From an uncultured Alphaproteobacteria bacterium (GTDB lineage Bacteria; Pseudomonadota; Alphaproteobacteria; Micropepsales; Micropepsaceae), in contig CAIUCH010000054.1 in NCBI GenBank assembly GCA_903897605.1, forward strand, positions 124,001 to 188,000: 64,000 nt of DNA, written 5' to 3'. Made by a program: the position numbers and the translations under genes. Numbering within the stretch: the first letter of the stretch is position 1; every line of letters begins with the position of its first letter. Below, one piece after another: positions 44,054-54,396 of the stretch. The notes under the pieces were generated by a model that saw only the letters and a program-made list of their open reading frames with translations, did not search any database and had not been told where the DNA came from.

Positions 44054-45214
44054 ATGAGGGGATATTCAGCCAAACGGGGCCTTAAATCGGGCCTTCTTCT
44101 GGCATGCGTGGTGACGGCGGGCCTGAGCTTGGCTGCCTGTACCGACCTCGACAATATGTTCGACGACAATAACGACATCTCCGCTTCGGATGCTGCAGCG
44201 CCAACCGCGGCCGGCGCCGCCGCGACGCCTGCCCCCACCGCCGAGGCGCCGCCATTGGCTGGCGGCGGCGGCATCGCCCCGGTCGCCACCATCACCCCGA
44301 TCGCGATCGATCCGGGCAGCGATACCGGCACCCAGGTCAGCAAGACCATCCAAACCCTGCGGGGCCAGGTTTCCGGGCTGGAAGGCAAGCTCGGCGCCAA
44401 CGCCCAGCGCCTGGCCGATCTGCGCAACAATGGCGCGGCCGCGGCGGGCGCCTATCAGGAATCCAAGGCGCGGATTACCACCCGGCTCCAGGTCGGCACC
44501 ACCAAGGGCAATCCCGAGCTGGTGAGCGAATGGAATTCCGCACAGGCCTCGCTCGACAGCCTGTCGAGCAACATCAATCAGTTGAACGCGCTTGGCACCG
44601 AAGTGACGGGCGATTCATCCAATGCCCATTTCGCGCTCAACCAGATCGGCGCCACTTTCAATGTGTCCGGCGCGGTGGATGAAGATCATCGTCAGCTTTC
44701 GCTGCTGGAGGATGAAACCAACCAGACCATCGTGCTGATAGACCGGCTGCTGAAGGAAATCTCCGACGATGTGCAGCGCCAGACGGCTTATGCCGCCAAT
44801 GAGCGCAACAATCTCGTCATGCTGTCCAGCGCCGTCAAGAATGGCGAATTGTATGGTGGCACACCGGGCCTGTCGGCTGCCGCGGCTTCGAGCAATCTTC
44901 AGTTCGCGTCCAGCGGCACGCCGCTGGTGGTGGTGCGCTTCGATCGTCCCAATGTGGATTATCAGCAGATTCTGTATGCCGCGCTGAACCAGGCGCTGCA
45001 GTCCCGCCCCAACGCCAATTTCCAGGTGGTCGCAGTGTCGCCGACACGCGGCAACGCTGCCTCGGTGCAGATCGCCCAGACCACGGCCCGCCGCCATGCG
45101 CAGGAGATCATGCGCTCGATGACCGACATGGGCGTGCCCGCTTCGCGCATGAATGTGGCATCGTCCACCGATCCCAACGCCGCTGCCAGCGAAGTGCGCG
45201 TGTTCGTGCGGTAG
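44054..45214 (+). CDS. Uncharacterised lipoprotein with coiled coil
   Basis: 386 residues from ATG 44054, after GGAGAGCAG. Signal ends LLACVVTAGLSLAACTD with lipobox LAAC. Residues about 30-80 are Ala/Pro/Gly-rich. Then long helices (TQVSKTIQTLRGQVSGLEGKL ... NQLNALGTEVTG ... LSLLEDETNQTIVLIDRLLKEI). The C-terminal 85 residues (VVVRFDRPNVDYQQILYAAL ... SSTDPNAAASEVRVFVR) look like an OmpA-like or SPOR-like small domain by pattern. Function unknown; envelope role likely. Confidence 0.7.
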   Translation: MRGYSAKRGLKSGLLLACVVTAGLSLAACTDLDNMFDDNNDISASDAAAPTAAGAAATPAPTAEAPPLAGGGGIAPVATITPIAIDPGSDTGTQVSKTIQTLRGQVSGLEGKLGANAQRLADLRNNGAAAAGAYQESKARITTRLQVGTTKGNPELVSEWNSAQASLDSLSSNINQLNALGTEVTGDSSNAHFALNQIGATFNVSGAVDEDHRQLSLLEDETNQTIVLIDRLLKEISDDVQRQTAYAANERNNLVMLSSAVKNGELYGGTPGLSAAAASSNLQFASSGTPLVVVRFDRPNVDYQQILYAALNQALQSRPNANFQVVAVSPTRGNAASVQIAQTTARRHAQEIMRSMTDMGVPASRMNVASSTDPNAAASEVRVFVR

Positions 45215-45218
45215 CTGC

Positions 45219-45272
45219 GGGAGCGTCGGTCAGGAAAAGTGTTGAGCGGTTTTCCGCCCGGCCGCGCGACCA
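45219..45272. repeat. Dispersed repeat, family B copy 1, between convergent genes
   Basis: 54 bases matching 56368-56420. Shared pattern: ggagcgtcgg, cag, aaaagtg, agcggtttt, ccggccgcgcgacca. Here GGAAAA pairs with TTTTCC, and outer arms are GC-rich. Like copy 2, it begins at the stop of a plus-strand gene and faces a minus-strand gene, so it is probably a bidirectional terminator that is itself repeated. Confidence 0.75.
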
Positions 45273-45294
45273 ATAAAGAATCAGCTTTTTTGTT

Positions 45295-46059
45295 TCAGGC
45301 CTTGGTCGCCACCACGAACAATCGCTGAAACGGAAACAGCGTGGTGCCGTTGGTGCGGCGCGGATAGGCGAGATTGAGTTTTGCCTTGTAGGCGGCGACG
45401 AAGGCGTCGCGCTCTTCGCCCGCAAGCGCCTGCACAAAGGGGCGCAGCGCCGTGCCGGAAACCCAGCGATAGACCGCATCCTCGCCTTCCAGCAGCTGCA
45501 GATATTCTGTCGTCCAGATATCGAGAGCCGCCGCGTGGGGCATCAATATCTCGTAATAAGCCTGGGCCGATCCGCGCTCGACTTCGCGCACCTGCGCCAG
45601 CGCCTCGCGCCAGCGCGGATCGCGCGCGGTCTCGAGCATCAGCACATGGTTGGCGGCGTTGAAATTCACCGGCACCTGGAACGCGAAAATGCCGCCGGGT
45701 TTCACAAAGGACATCAGCCGGGGGAACAATGCCGCCTGATCCGGCAGCCACTGGAAGGTGGCGTTGGAGAAAATGACGTCATAGGGCGCCTCGGGCACCC
45801 AGCTTGCGATCGGGGCCTCGATCGATTTTGCCGGCACGCCGCTTGCCCCGGCCTGCTCCAGCATGGCGGCGGAACTATCCAGCCCTTCCAGGGCGGCACG
45901 AGGCCAGCGCGCCGCCAGAAGCGCGGTGGAATTGCCGGGGCCGCATCCCAGATCGATGACCCGGGCGGGGCGCAAGCCTGGAACCCGGGCCAGCAGGTCG
46001 GCGGCGGGCCGGGTGCGCTGGTCCGCGAAAGCCAGATAGGTTTGAGGATTCCAGGCCAT
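45295..46059 (-). CDS. tam: Trans-aconitate 2-methyltransferase
   Basis: 254-residue SAM-dependent methyltransferase. MAWNPQTYLAFADQRTRPAADLLARV is the Tam start. Motif I is VIDLGCGPGNSTALLA, motif II DVIFSNATFQWLPD, and WTTEYLQLLEGEDAVYRWVSGT is the Tam-specific segment. It esterifies trans-aconitate to relieve aconitase inhibition. Confidence 0.88.
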   Translation of the reverse strand: MAWNPQTYLAFADQRTRPAADLLARVPGLRPARVIDLGCGPGNSTALLAARWPRAALEGLDSSAAMLEQAGASGVPAKSIEAPIASWVPEAPYDVIFSNATFQWLPDQAALFPRLMSFVKPGGIFAFQVPVNFNAANHVLMLETARDPRWREALAQVREVERGSAQAYYEILMPHAAALDIWTTEYLQLLEGEDAVYRWVSGTALRPFVQALAGEERDAFVAAYKAKLNLAYPRRTNGTTLFPFQRLFVVATKA

Positions 46060-46193
46060 CTGGGGCCGGCTTGTAAGGCAAAATCCACCCGCTGGGCGAT
46101 TGTAATTTTATTGCGCGGTGACTTTGCCCGGCGGTTGACAGGCGCGGCCGGGAGCCATAGAAACCGCGCTCTTTTCCGCCTTCGGAGCCCCGT

Positions 46194-46328
46194 ATGAAGC
46201 GCACGTATCAGCCGAGCAAAATTGTGCGCAAGCGCCGCCATGGCTTCCGTTCGCGCATGGCGACCGCCGGCGGCCGCAAGGTCCTGGCCCGCCGCCGCGC
46301 CCATGGCCGCAAGAAACTCTCTGCCTGA
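46194..46328 (+). CDS. rpmH: 50S ribosomal protein L34
   Basis: 44 residues starting [20 protein letters not shown] and ending [18 protein letters not shown], the full L34 sequence. First gene of the conserved rpmH-rnpA-yidD-yidC block. Confidence 0.97.
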   Translation: MKRTYQPSKIVRKRRHGFRSRMATAGGRKVLARRRAHGRKKLSA

Positions 46329-46338
46329 TCCCGTCAGC

Positions 46339-46713
46339 GTGGCCAAAGGGCTGCGCATAGACCGGCTGTGTAAGCGCGCCGATTTTCTGGCCGCCGCCCG
46401 GCATCTGCGCCGCGTGAGTGGCGCGGTGACTTTGGAGATGGCGCCCACGCCCGAATCCGTCCGCGCCCCCGAAACCCTGCGTCTAGGCTTCACCGCCAGC
46501 AAGAAGATCGGCAATGCGGTGGCACGCAACCGCGCCAAACGGCGCCTGCGCGCGGCGGCCTATGATCTGCTTCCCCTTTCAGGGCGCACCGGCCATGACT
46601 ATGTTCTGGTCGCCCGCGCGGGCATCTTGGTCCGCGATTTTGCCGCTCTGAAAGACGATATCGCCGAGGCGGCACGGGCGGCCCATCGCAAGCTGGATGA
46701 CCGGCCAGTTTAA
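46339..46713 (+). CDS. rnpA: Ribonuclease P protein component
   Basis: 124 residues from GTG 46339. LRIDRLCKRADFLAAARHLR opens the fold; RLGFTASKKIGNAVARNRAKRRLRAAAY is the RNR motif that binds RNase P RNA; DYVLVARAGI follows. GTG 46339 fits the usual protein start; an ATG at 46303 would overlap rpmH by 26 bases and add 12 residues. Confidence 0.92.
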   Translation: MAKGLRIDRLCKRADFLAAARHLRRVSGAVTLEMAPTPESVRAPETLRLGFTASKKIGNAVARNRAKRRLRAAAYDLLPLSGRTGHDYVLVARAGILVRDFAALKDDIAEAARAAHRKLDDRPV

Positions 46714-46779
46714 CCCGGTCCGTTTTACCCGGTCTGTCCAAGGCCTGTCTGTTTGAGAAAAGTGAGTCTGAGGAAAAGC

Positions 46780-47034
46780 ATGACGCGCCTTGTGACCATC
46801 GCCCTCAGCGCGCCGATCCATTTCTATCGCCGCTTTTTGTCGCCGCTGGCCCCGCCATCCTGCCGGTTCCAGCCCACCTGCTCGGCCTATGCGCTGGAAG
46901 CGATCAAGACGCACGGCCCGGCGCGCGGATCGCTGCTTGCGGTGCGGCGGATCGCCCGCTGTCATCCCATAACCTGGCTCGGCGGTTCGTCGGGCTTCGA
47001 TCCTGTTCCTCTTCATAAACACCCTCAGGCGTGA
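46780..47034 (+). CDS. yidD: Membrane protein insertion efficiency factor YidD
   Basis: 84 residues from ATG 46780 after [40 protein letters not shown] is the YidD hallmark with three Cys in the family (SCRFQPTCS and RIARCHP). Ten bases before yidC. Confidence 0.95.
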   Translation: MTRLVTIALSAPIHFYRRFLSPLAPPSCRFQPTCSAYALEAIKTHGPARGSLLAVRRIARCHPITWLGGSSGFDPVPLHKHPQA

Positions 47035-47044
47035 AAATCAGTCC

Positions 47045-48820
47045 ATGAATGGCAATCGCAACAATGTCTATCTCGCCATCGCCTTGTCGGCGCTGGTGAT
47101 CTTTGCCTGGCAATATTTCGTGGTCGCGCCGCAGATGAAGGCCACCCAGGCGCGCCAAGCTGTCCTGGCGCATCAGGTGAAGAAACAACCAGCGACTCCA
47201 GACGCCGCGCCTGGAACCGTGCCGGGCATGGCGGGTACCACCACTCATATGGCGCGCGAAGCGGCGCTGAAGGCGGGCGGGGAACGCGTGGCGATCGACA
47301 GCCCGTTGCTGGATGGTTCGATCGCGCTCAAGGGCGCCAAGCTCGACGATCTGCGGTTGAAGAAATATCGCGAAACCACCGACCCGAAGAGCCCGGAAAT
47401 CGTGCTGCTCGCGCCCAAGAGCACGGCCTATCCTTATTACGCCGAGTTCGGCTGGATCGGCCAGAATGTGCCCACCGACCAGACGGTATGGACCCAGGCC
47501 GGCAGCGGCGCCCTGTCGCCCGGCCATCCGGTGACCCTGAGCTGGGACAATGGCCAGGGCCTGACTTTCACGCGTGTCATTTCGGTCGACGCGCAATACA
47601 TGTTCAGCGTCGCCGACAACGTGGCGAACAAATCCGCGCAGGCGCAGACACTTTATCCGTTCGCCTATGTCGCGCGCGAAGGGGTTCCCAAGGAACAGAC
47701 CAGCTGGGTCCTGCATCAGGGTTTTGTCGGCGTCGCCGATGGCAGCGAGGTCGACGCCAACTACACCGACTTCAAGGACGAAGGCACCCCGCCCAAGAGC
47801 TTCTCATCCACGGGAGGCTGGGTCGGCGTCACCGACAAATACTGGATGGCGGCCGTCATCCCGCCGCAAGGCGAAACCTATAACGGCGCCTATCTGGGTT
47901 CGACCCTCAGCGGCGATACCAAAGCCTATCAAGCCAATTATCGTCTGGGCGCGCGCATCATCGCGGCCGGCGCGCAGGCGCAAGTGACGCATCGGCTGTT
48001 CGCGGGCGCCAAGGTGGTGGATATTCTGCGCGCCTACGAAAAGTCGGAAGGCATTGCGCGCTTTGACAATGCGGTGGATTGGGGCTGGTTCTGGTTCCTC
48101 ACCCAGCCCTTGTTCTGGCTGCTCGACATCTTCTCCCATTTCATCGGCAATTTCGGCATCGCCATCCTGATGCTGACGGTGGTGGTGAAGCTCTTGTTCT
48201 TCCCGCTGGCCAACGCCTCCTTCAAATCCATGAGCCGGATGAAGAAGGTGCAGCCGCAGATGGAAGAGATCAAGAAAGCCCACAAGGAAGATCCGCAGCG
48301 TCAGCAGCAGGAAATGATGGCGCTGTACAAGCGCGAAAAGGTCAATCCGCTGACCGGCTGCCTGCCGATGCTGATTCAGATCCCGGTATTCTTCTCGCTC
48401 TACAAGGTTCTCTATGTCACCATCGAAATGCGCCAGGCGCCTTTTTATGGCTGGATCCACGATCTGTCGGCGCCCGATCCAACTTCGATCCTGAACCTGT
48501 TCGGGCTGCTGCCGTATCACATCCCGGCTTTCATCCCGGCCTATCTGTCGATCGGCATCTGGCCGATTCTGATGGGCATCACCCAATTCGTTCAGACCAA
48601 GCTCAATCCGGCGCCTTCCGATCCGGTGCAGGCCAAGATGTTCACTTTCATGCCGCTGATCTTCACCTTCATGTTCGCGACCTTCCCGGCCGGCCTGGTG
48701 ATCTATTACACCTGGAACAATCTTCTGTCGGTGAGCCAGCAATATTTCATCATGCGCCGCGAGGGCGTCGAGGTGCATCTGTTCGAGAATCTGAAGTTCA
48801 ACAAAGCGAAAGCGAAATAA
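47045..48820 (+). CDS. yidC: Membrane insertase YidC
   Basis: 591 residues. N-terminal helix (NNVYLAIALSALVIFAWQYF), a periplasmic domain of about 300 residues with the supersandwich fold pattern, then the five-helix insertase core starting NFGIAILMLTVVVKLLFFPLAN with SFKSMSRMKKVQPQMEEIK and LTGCLPMLIQIPVFFSLYKVL. Ends in a Lys-rich tail (KFNKAKAK). engB starts at the next base after its stop. Confidence 0.98.
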   Translation: MNGNRNNVYLAIALSALVIFAWQYFVVAPQMKATQARQAVLAHQVKKQPATPDAAPGTVPGMAGTTTHMAREAALKAGGERVAIDSPLLDGSIALKGAKLDDLRLKKYRETTDPKSPEIVLLAPKSTAYPYYAEFGWIGQNVPTDQTVWTQAGSGALSPGHPVTLSWDNGQGLTFTRVISVDAQYMFSVADNVANKSAQAQTLYPFAYVAREGVPKEQTSWVLHQGFVGVADGSEVDANYTDFKDEGTPPKSFSSTGGWVGVTDKYWMAAVIPPQGETYNGAYLGSTLSGDTKAYQANYRLGARIIAAGAQAQVTHRLFAGAKVVDILRAYEKSEGIARFDNAVDWGWFWFLTQPLFWLLDIFSHFIGNFGIAILMLTVVVKLLFFPLANASFKSMSRMKKVQPQMEEIKKAHKEDPQRQQQEMMALYKREKVNPLTGCLPMLIQIPVFFSLYKVLYVTIEMRQAPFYGWIHDLSAPDPTSILNLFGLLPYHIPAFIPAYLSIGIWPILMGITQFVQTKLNPAPSDPVQAKMFTFMPLIFTFMFATFPAGLVIYYTWNNLLSVSQQYFIMRREGVEVHLFENLKFNKAKAK

Positions 48821-49447
48821 ATGAGCGGCGCGGATGCGGAGTTCGCGCGCAAATTATTCGCGGGTCCGTGCGATTTCTTCTGGGGCACGGGCGATATCAA
48901 GAGCCTGCCGCCCGAAAGCCTGCCCGAGATCGCCTTTGTCGGCCGCTCCAACGCCGGCAAGTCCAGCTTGATCAACGCCCTGACGGGCCGCAAGACGGTG
49001 GCCCGCGTCAGCAATACGCCGGGCCGCACCCGTGAGATCAATTTCTTCAATCTGGGTGGCAAGCTGATCCTCACCGACCTGCCCGGCTATGGCTATGCCA
49101 AAGCCTCCAAACAGTTGGCGATGGAATGGCAGAACACGATCTTCGCCTATCTGTGCGGCCGCGCCACACTGCGCCGCGTGGCGTTGCTGATCGACAGCCG
49201 CCGGGGCGTGATGGACACTGACAGGGCGGTGATGGAATTGCTGGACCGCGCCGCCGTTTCCTATGGCATGGTCCTGACCAAGACCGATGAACTCAAGCCC
49301 GCCGAAATCGACGCCGCGTTGACCGCGGTAGCGGCGGAAGCCCGCAAGCACACCCCGGCCCTGGCGGAAATCCACGCCACGTCGTCCCGTAACGGCGAGG
49401 GGCTGACGGGCCTGCGCCAGAGCATTGCGAAGCTTGCAAAACCTTAA
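48821..49447 (+). CDS. engB: GTP-binding protein EngB (YihA/YsxC)
   Basis: 208-residue ribosome-assembly GTPase. FVGRSNAGKSSLINALTGRK (G1), NTPGRTREINFF (G2), LTDLPGYGYAKA (G3), LTKTDELK (G4) and ATSSRNGEGL (G5) are all present. Coupled to yidC. Confidence 0.97.
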   Translation: MSGADAEFARKLFAGPCDFFWGTGDIKSLPPESLPEIAFVGRSNAGKSSLINALTGRKTVARVSNTPGRTREINFFNLGGKLILTDLPGYGYAKASKQLAMEWQNTIFAYLCGRATLRRVALLIDSRRGVMDTDRAVMELLDRAAVSYGMVLTKTDELKPAEIDAALTAVAAEARKHTPALAEIHATSSRNGEGLTGLRQSIAKLAKP

Positions 49448-49504
49448 GGGTTGGCGTGGCGCGTCAGGGCGCGTATAAGGCCCCGCTTTCTCAGGTTTTC
49501 CGGC

Positions 49505-50425
49505 ATGGCGGACGACAGCGACCAGGAAAAGAATCTGCGGCTGATGGCGCGCTGGCGCCAGACCGGCCGCGTGCTGGTCGAGGCGCTGCCCTACATTCTC
49601 AAATACGACCAGAAGACCATCGTGGTGAAGTATGGCGGCAATGCCATGACCGGCGGCGGCACTGACGATTTCTCCCAGGACATCGTGCTGATGAAGCAGA
49701 CCGGCATCGACCCGGTGGTGGTGCATGGCGGCGGGCCGCAGATCGACGCCATGCTGAAAAAGCTGGATATCCATTCGCGCTTCATCGACGGATTGCGCGT
49801 CACCGACGAAGCGGCGGTGGAAGTAGTCGAGATGGTGCTGACCGGTTCGATCAACAAGCACATTGTCACCGCCATCAATGCCGCGGGCGGGCGCGCTGTC
49901 GGCCTGTCCGGCAAGGACGGCAATATGGTGGTGGCGCGCAAGTTGGCGTTGACCCGCACCGATTCAGTGACCGGCAAGACCACGGTCGAGGATCTGGGCT
50001 TTGTCGGCGAGCCGGCGAGCGTCAATCCCGAAGTGCTGTACACCATGATGAAGTCGGAAATCATTCCGGTGATCGCACCGATCGGCGTCGGCCCCAAGGG
50101 CGAGACCTACAACATCAATGCCGACACGGTGGCCGGCGCGGTGGCCGGGGCGGTCAAGGCGGAGCGCCTGGTCCTTTTGACCGATGTCGAAGGCGTGCTG
50201 GACAAGGACAAGAAACTGATCCCGCACCTCACCGTGGCGGAGGCGCGCGATTTGATCGCCAATGGCACGATTTCCGGCGGCATGATTCCCAAAATCCGTA
50301 CCGCCATCGAGGCGGTGGAAGCCGGTGTGCGCGCGGCCGTGATTCTGGATGGCCGCATCCCGCATGTGCTGCTGCTCGAGCTTTTCACCGAGCATGGCGC
50401 CGGAACGCTGATCACCGCCGGCTAA
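49505..50425 (+). CDS. argB: Acetylglutamate kinase
   Basis: 306 residues from ATG 49505; second step of arginine synthesis. [12 protein letters not shown] (ATP site), [11 protein letters not shown] (substrate site) and [24 protein letters not shown] match, ending AGTLITAG. An upstream in-frame Met at 49451 adds 18 residues not shared by the family. Order engB-argB is common in alphaproteobacteria. Confidence 0.97.
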   Translation: MADDSDQEKNLRLMARWRQTGRVLVEALPYILKYDQKTIVVKYGGNAMTGGGTDDFSQDIVLMKQTGIDPVVVHGGGPQIDAMLKKLDIHSRFIDGLRVTDEAAVEVVEMVLTGSINKHIVTAINAAGGRAVGLSGKDGNMVVARKLALTRTDSVTGKTTVEDLGFVGEPASVNPEVLYTMMKSEIIPVIAPIGVGPKGETYNINADTVAGAVAGAVKAERLVLLTDVEGVLDKDKKLIPHLTVAEARDLIANGTISGGMIPKIRTAIEAVEAGVRAAVILDGRIPHVLLLELFTEHGAGTLITAG

Positions 50426-50428
50426 AGG

Positions 50429-51424
50429 ATGCGGCGCCTGCTCGCAGCCTTGGCGGTGCTGGCGGCAAGTTCCGCCCTTGCCGCGCCGGCCCAGGCCGCA
50501 CTCAAGCTCTGCAACCGCACCAGCTATATTCTTTATGCCGCGACTTCGTCGGTGGCGGGATCCGGTTCCACCACCCAGGGCTGGACCCGCATCGCGCCGG
50601 GCGATTGCCAGATCGCGATTCCGGAAAAGCTCAAGGCCCAAAGCTATCTGGTCTATGCCCGTTCCGCGCTCGCCTATTCCGGACCGCAGCATGCCTGGGG
50701 TGGCGACTTCGCCCTTTGCGTGAAGGACTCGAATTTCACCATCAACCGGAAGGACAGGCTCCCCAACTGCACCGGCGACGTCTTTCCAGTGCCGTTCGCG
50801 ACAGTGCAAACCCATAACCGCCCCGACTGGACCATGACCTTCGACGATCAACCGCAGCTTGCATCCTTGGAGGCGGCGCAACTGACAGGCGTCAAGCGAT
50901 TGCTCAAGGACAATGGCTACAAGATCGCGGCGATCGACGCCAAGCCCGACAAGACCACCGGTGCGGCGCTGAACGATTTCCGCAAGAAGATGCGATTTTC
51001 AGATCGTGACGGAAATACCGAACTGTTCGCCGCCCTGGAAACCGAGGCAGGCAAACGCGGCACGCCCCAGGGCTATACCGTCTGCAATGATGCCAAGGCG
51101 GAAGTGACGGCCGCCATAGGCGAGGCCGCGGGTGCCGATTACATCAGCCGCGGCTGGTGGCGCATCGCGGACGGCGCCTGCGCCCGCATCATCACCGAAC
51201 CCCTGAAGCAAGCCACGGTGTGGCTGTCGGTGCAAAAGCCCGGCGGCGGCGCCTTGGTATCGGGACCCGATCAATTCTGCGTTAGCGGCGAGGCGTTCGA
51301 GATCAAGGGCCGGCGCGATTGCGTTCCGCGCGGCTTCACCGCTTCCGGGTTCGCCCGCACGCCAACCCATGGCAAGAGCGGCAGCATCGTCCATGTCGAT
51401 GAGAACGGCCTGGCGGCGCGCTAG
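50429..51424 (+). CDS. Secreted protein with two DUF1036 domains
   Basis: 331 residues with signal peptide (LLAALAVLAASSALAAPAQA). Two DUF1036 units: LKLCNRTSYILYAATSSV ... GDCQIAIPEKLKAQSYLVYAR and YTVCNDAKAEVTAAIGEA ... GACARIITEPLKQATVWLSVQ. Each has the C-x-x-(N)-(R/D) start and a Cys after the W-R-I-x-(P/D)-G-(D/A)-C block. Function unknown. It starts 3 bases after argB. Its stop overlaps the stop of the convergent DUF2336 gene. Confidence 0.85.
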   Translation: MRRLLAALAVLAASSALAAPAQAALKLCNRTSYILYAATSSVAGSGSTTQGWTRIAPGDCQIAIPEKLKAQSYLVYARSALAYSGPQHAWGGDFALCVKDSNFTINRKDRLPNCTGDVFPVPFATVQTHNRPDWTMTFDDQPQLASLEAAQLTGVKRLLKDNGYKIAAIDAKPDKTTGAALNDFRKKMRFSDRDGNTELFAALETEAGKRGTPQGYTVCNDAKAEVTAAIGEAAGADYISRGWWRIADGACARIITEPLKQATVWLSVQKPGGGALVSGPDQFCVSGEAFEIKGRRDCVPRGFTASGFARTPTHGKSGSIVHVDENGLAAR

Positions 51425-52692
51425 GCCGGGATATCGAAATAGTTCAAATGCCAGCGCATCTCTTCCTTGCTGAGCGGAAAGTTGATCCCGCCCCGCGCCG
51501 GCAACAGCTCACGCCCCGCCAGCTTCATCACCCGGGTCTGGATCTTGAAGGCTGTGCGCATGCTGAGATGGGCGCGCCAGACCAGGGCGACCAGCGGCTT
51601 GGCGCTGCGCTGGCCCAAGATCTTGCGTGCCGTGGCTTCGGGCACCTGCGCCAGCGCCGCCAGCGCCAAGGTCACAATCTCGCGATGGCCGGCAACTGCC
51701 GCATGCTCGACAAAAGCGTCGTCGAGGGTTCCTCCCGCCTTCGCAGATGACACGATTTGCGCCGCGCTGTCCGATTCGCTGTGAAAATCGCTGTCCTGCT
51801 CCAGCCGTCCGCGCAGGCGGCGATTGAGATGGGTGCGGGTCGCCTCGCTCAAATCGCCGCGCGCCGCCAACTGTTCCAGCAGCGAGGCGCCGACAAAGCT
51901 ACCGATGCGGCGAATGGCGCGCGCGGAAAGATCGGCGTACCGCACCAGCGGCAGATGCCAACTTTCGATTTCCTCGGCTTCCTCGACGATACGATCCAAA
52001 GTCTCCTTGCGGATTTTCGCGTCCGGATTGACCAGCAGCGCCGCCACCGCGGACACGTCCAAGGATTGCACCAGCACGTCGCTGACATTCTCGCTCAAGG
52101 AGCGGCGGCGCGCCACGGCGGCAAGAACCTGCTGCACCCGGCCACCGGCGATGATTTCCATCAGATCGGCATCGGACAGAAGCGGCGAATATTCCAGGAT
52201 CGGCGCCGCCACCAATTCATCCACGTCATGCGCCAGCCGCAACACCACTTCGTGGGGCACGCAATCCAGATGCTTGATCTCGTCCGCCAGGATGGCGCGC
52301 ACCCGGACCGCCGAATCCTGCGCCAGCAACTCCAAGGTCGCGATGGTCAACGCCACGGTCTCTTCACTCTCACGATCTTGCAGGCCGGGCATCAGGCGGG
52401 CGATCTTGGCGGCCAGCTCCGCGCGCACATCCTCGACGCCGTCATCCGCCAGGAGACGATTGATCCGGGCCGGCGTGGCGGGATTGGCGGCGACGGCCTG
52501 ACGGGTGGCGGGCGCGCCATATTCGGCAAGATATTCGAACACGGCGGAGCCGACATCCGCATTGCGGATGATGTAATCCTCGCTCTCGCGGGCGCGGATT
52601 TCCAGGATGTCCAGCGCCTCGCGCGGATTCAATCCATCACGCTCAGGCTCCGGCGCATCGGGCATGCGGCCGCTCACGGCTTTTTTCATCAT
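51421..52692 (-). CDS. DUF2336 domain protein
   Basis: 423 residues, DUF2336 family of alphaproteobacteria, with HEAT-like helical repeats in the middle (RVRAILADEIKHLDCVPHEVVLRLAHDVDELV; ILEYSPLLSDADLMEII). RBS GGAGAAA sits directly before the ATG. Some DUF2336 proteins are linked to polar or motility functions, but no specific role is predicted here. Confidence 0.85.
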   Translation of the reverse strand: MMKKAVSGRMPDAPEPERDGLNPREALDILEIRARESEDYIIRNADVGSAVFEYLAEYGAPATRQAVAANPATPARINRLLADDGVEDVRAELAAKIARLMPGLQDRESEETVALTIATLELLAQDSAVRVRAILADEIKHLDCVPHEVVLRLAHDVDELVAAPILEYSPLLSDADLMEIIAGGRVQQVLAAVARRRSLSENVSDVLVQSLDVSAVAALLVNPDAKIRKETLDRIVEEAEEIESWHLPLVRYADLSARAIRRIGSFVGASLLEQLAARGDLSEATRTHLNRRLRGRLEQDSDFHSESDSAAQIVSSAKAGGTLDDAFVEHAAVAGHREIVTLALAALAQVPEATARKILGQRSAKPLVALVWRAHLSMRTAFKIQTRVMKLAGRELLPARGGINFPLSKEEMRWHLNYFDIPA

Positions 52693-52805
52693 TTTCTCCG
52701 CTCGGCGGAGTGTCGGGGCAGGAATTTAAGGACCGCTAAACAGCCATGGTTGCGGGACCGTTAACGTGACTTGCGCGAGGCAAGGACCGGAGCCATGGTT
52801 CGCCC

Positions 52806-53540
52806 ATGCGCCAGCCCTCGCCCTCGAATATGACAATCAGCGCTCCGCAGGCGGGAGCCGAACCGGCCCCCGATTTTACCCATGTGCGGGACTGGATATT
52901 CGATCTCGACAATACGCTGTATCGGGCCGACAGCGGCATCTTCGCCCAGATCGATGCCAATATGACCAGCTTTGTGGCGCGGCTGCTGGGCATGGAGCGT
53001 GATGCCGCGCGCCTGGTCCAGAAACAGCTTTATCGCGATCACGGCACCACCCTGGCGGGCCTGATCGCGATCCACAAAATCGATCCGGAACCCTATCTGG
53101 ATTTCGTCCACGATATCGACCTGTCCGGACTTGCCCCCGACCCCATGCTGAACGGCGCGGTGGCGCGGCTGCCGGGGCGGCGCTTTGTCTTCACCAATGC
53201 CTGCCGCAATCATGCCGCGCGCATTCTGGAACATCTGCAGATAGCCGATCTGTTCGACCAGGTTTGGGACATCCGCACCATCGGCTTTGTCCCCAAACCC
53301 GATCCCGCCGCCTATCACGCCGCGATGGCGGCGGGCGGCATCGTACCGGCCCAGGCCGCTATGTTCGATGATATCGCTCGCAACCTGGTGGTGCCGCATG
53401 AATTGGGCATGACCACGGTCTGGCTGGATTGCCAAAGCGAATGGTCGCGCCAGGGGCCGGAATTTCCCGTTGCGTCGGACACGCATATCGATCATGAAAT
53501 CCGGGAATTGGGTCCGTTTCTGAGCAGCATCGGAATTTAA
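52806..53540 (+). CDS. HAD-family pyrimidine 5'-nucleotidase
   Basis: 244 residues. HAD motif I is [13 protein letters not shown], motif [15 protein letters not shown], motif III with Lys in [11 protein letters not shown], and motif [11 protein letters not shown]. The size and the NTLYRAD form match the PyrE-linked 5'-nucleotidases found next to dapD in alphaproteobacteria. ATG 52806 is used; ATG 52830 is possible. A non-SD leader makes this start uncertain. Confidence 0.88.
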   Translation: MRQPSPSNMTISAPQAGAEPAPDFTHVRDWIFDLDNTLYRADSGIFAQIDANMTSFVARLLGMERDAARLVQKQLYRDHGTTLAGLIAIHKIDPEPYLDFVHDIDLSGLAPDPMLNGAVARLPGRRFVFTNACRNHAARILEHLQIADLFDQVWDIRTIGFVPKPDPAAYHAAMAAGGIVPAQAAMFDDIARNLVVPHELGMTTVWLDCQSEWSRQGPEFPVASDTHIDHEIRELGPFLSSIGI

Positions 53541-53541
53541 A

Positions 53542-54396
53542 ATGACGAATGATCTGGCGCGCGTGATTGACAGCGCCTGGGACGCACGCGAAAGCCTCGG
53601 TCCCGCCACCAAGGGCGAAGTGCGTGATGCGGTCGAAACCGCGTTGGCGGGGCTGGACGATGGCTCGCTGCGGGTGGCGGAAAAATCCGCCGGCGAATGG
53701 ACGGTGCATCAATGGCTGAAGAAAGCCGTGCTGCTGTCCTTCCGCATCAACGACATGAAAATCATCTCCGACGCGCCGGGCGGCGCGGTGTGGTGGGACA
53801 AGATCGATTCCAAATTCCTGGGCTGGGACGAGCCACGGTTTCGCGCCGCCGGCTTTCGCGCCGTGCCGGGCGCGATCGTCCGCCGCTCCGCGTTCATCGC
53901 CAAGGGCGTGGTCTTGATGCCCAGCTTCGTCAATGTCGGCGCCCGGGTCGGCGAAGGCACCATGATCGATACCTGGGCCACGGTCGGTTCCTGTGCCCAG
54001 GTCGGCGCCCATTGCCATATCTCGGGCGGGGCAGGGTTGGGCGGCGTGCTGGAACCTCTCCAGGCCGCGCCCACCATCATCGAGGACAATTGCTTCATCG
54101 GGGCGCGCGCCGAAGTTGCGGAAGGCGTCATCGTGGGCGAAGGCAGCGTACTGTCGATGGGTGTTTTCCTGTCGGGTTCGACCAAGATCGTGGATCGTGC
54201 CAGCGGCGAGATCTTCATGGGCAAGGTGCCGCCCTATTCGGTGGTGGTGTCCGGCTCACTGCCGGCCGGTAATGGCCGCAGCGAAGACGGAGGCCAAAAC
54301 AAAATATCCCCGTCGCTTTATTGTGCCGTGATCGTGAAGCGGGTGGACGAGAAGACCCGCGCCAAGACTTCGATCAACGAATTGCTGCGCACCTGA
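53542..54396 (+). CDS. dapD: Tetrahydrodipicolinate N-succinyltransferase
   Basis: 284 residues; lysine/DAP pathway. Left-handed beta-helix acyltransferase with [36 protein letters not shown] and [19 protein letters not shown], and the C-terminal [10 protein letters not shown]. It overlaps dapE by one base. Confidence 0.97.
   Translation: MTNDLARVIDSAWDARESLGPATKGEVRDAVETALAGLDDGSLRVAEKSAGEWTVHQWLKKAVLLSFRINDMKIISDAPGGAVWWDKIDSKFLGWDEPRFRAAGFRAVPGAIVRRSAFIAKGVVLMPSFVNVGARVGEGTMIDTWATVGSCAQVGAHCHISGGAGLGGVLEPLQAAPTIIEDNCFIGARAEVAEGVIVGEGSVLSMGVFLSGSTKIVDRASGEIFMGKVPPYSVVVSGSLPAGNGRSEDGGQNKISPSLYCAVIVKRVDEKTRAKTSINELLRT

Noticed and set aside
46092-46577. Minus-strand and other frames over rpmH-rnpA
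   Set aside because: Arg/Pro-rich shadow frames of GC-rich genes without family features.
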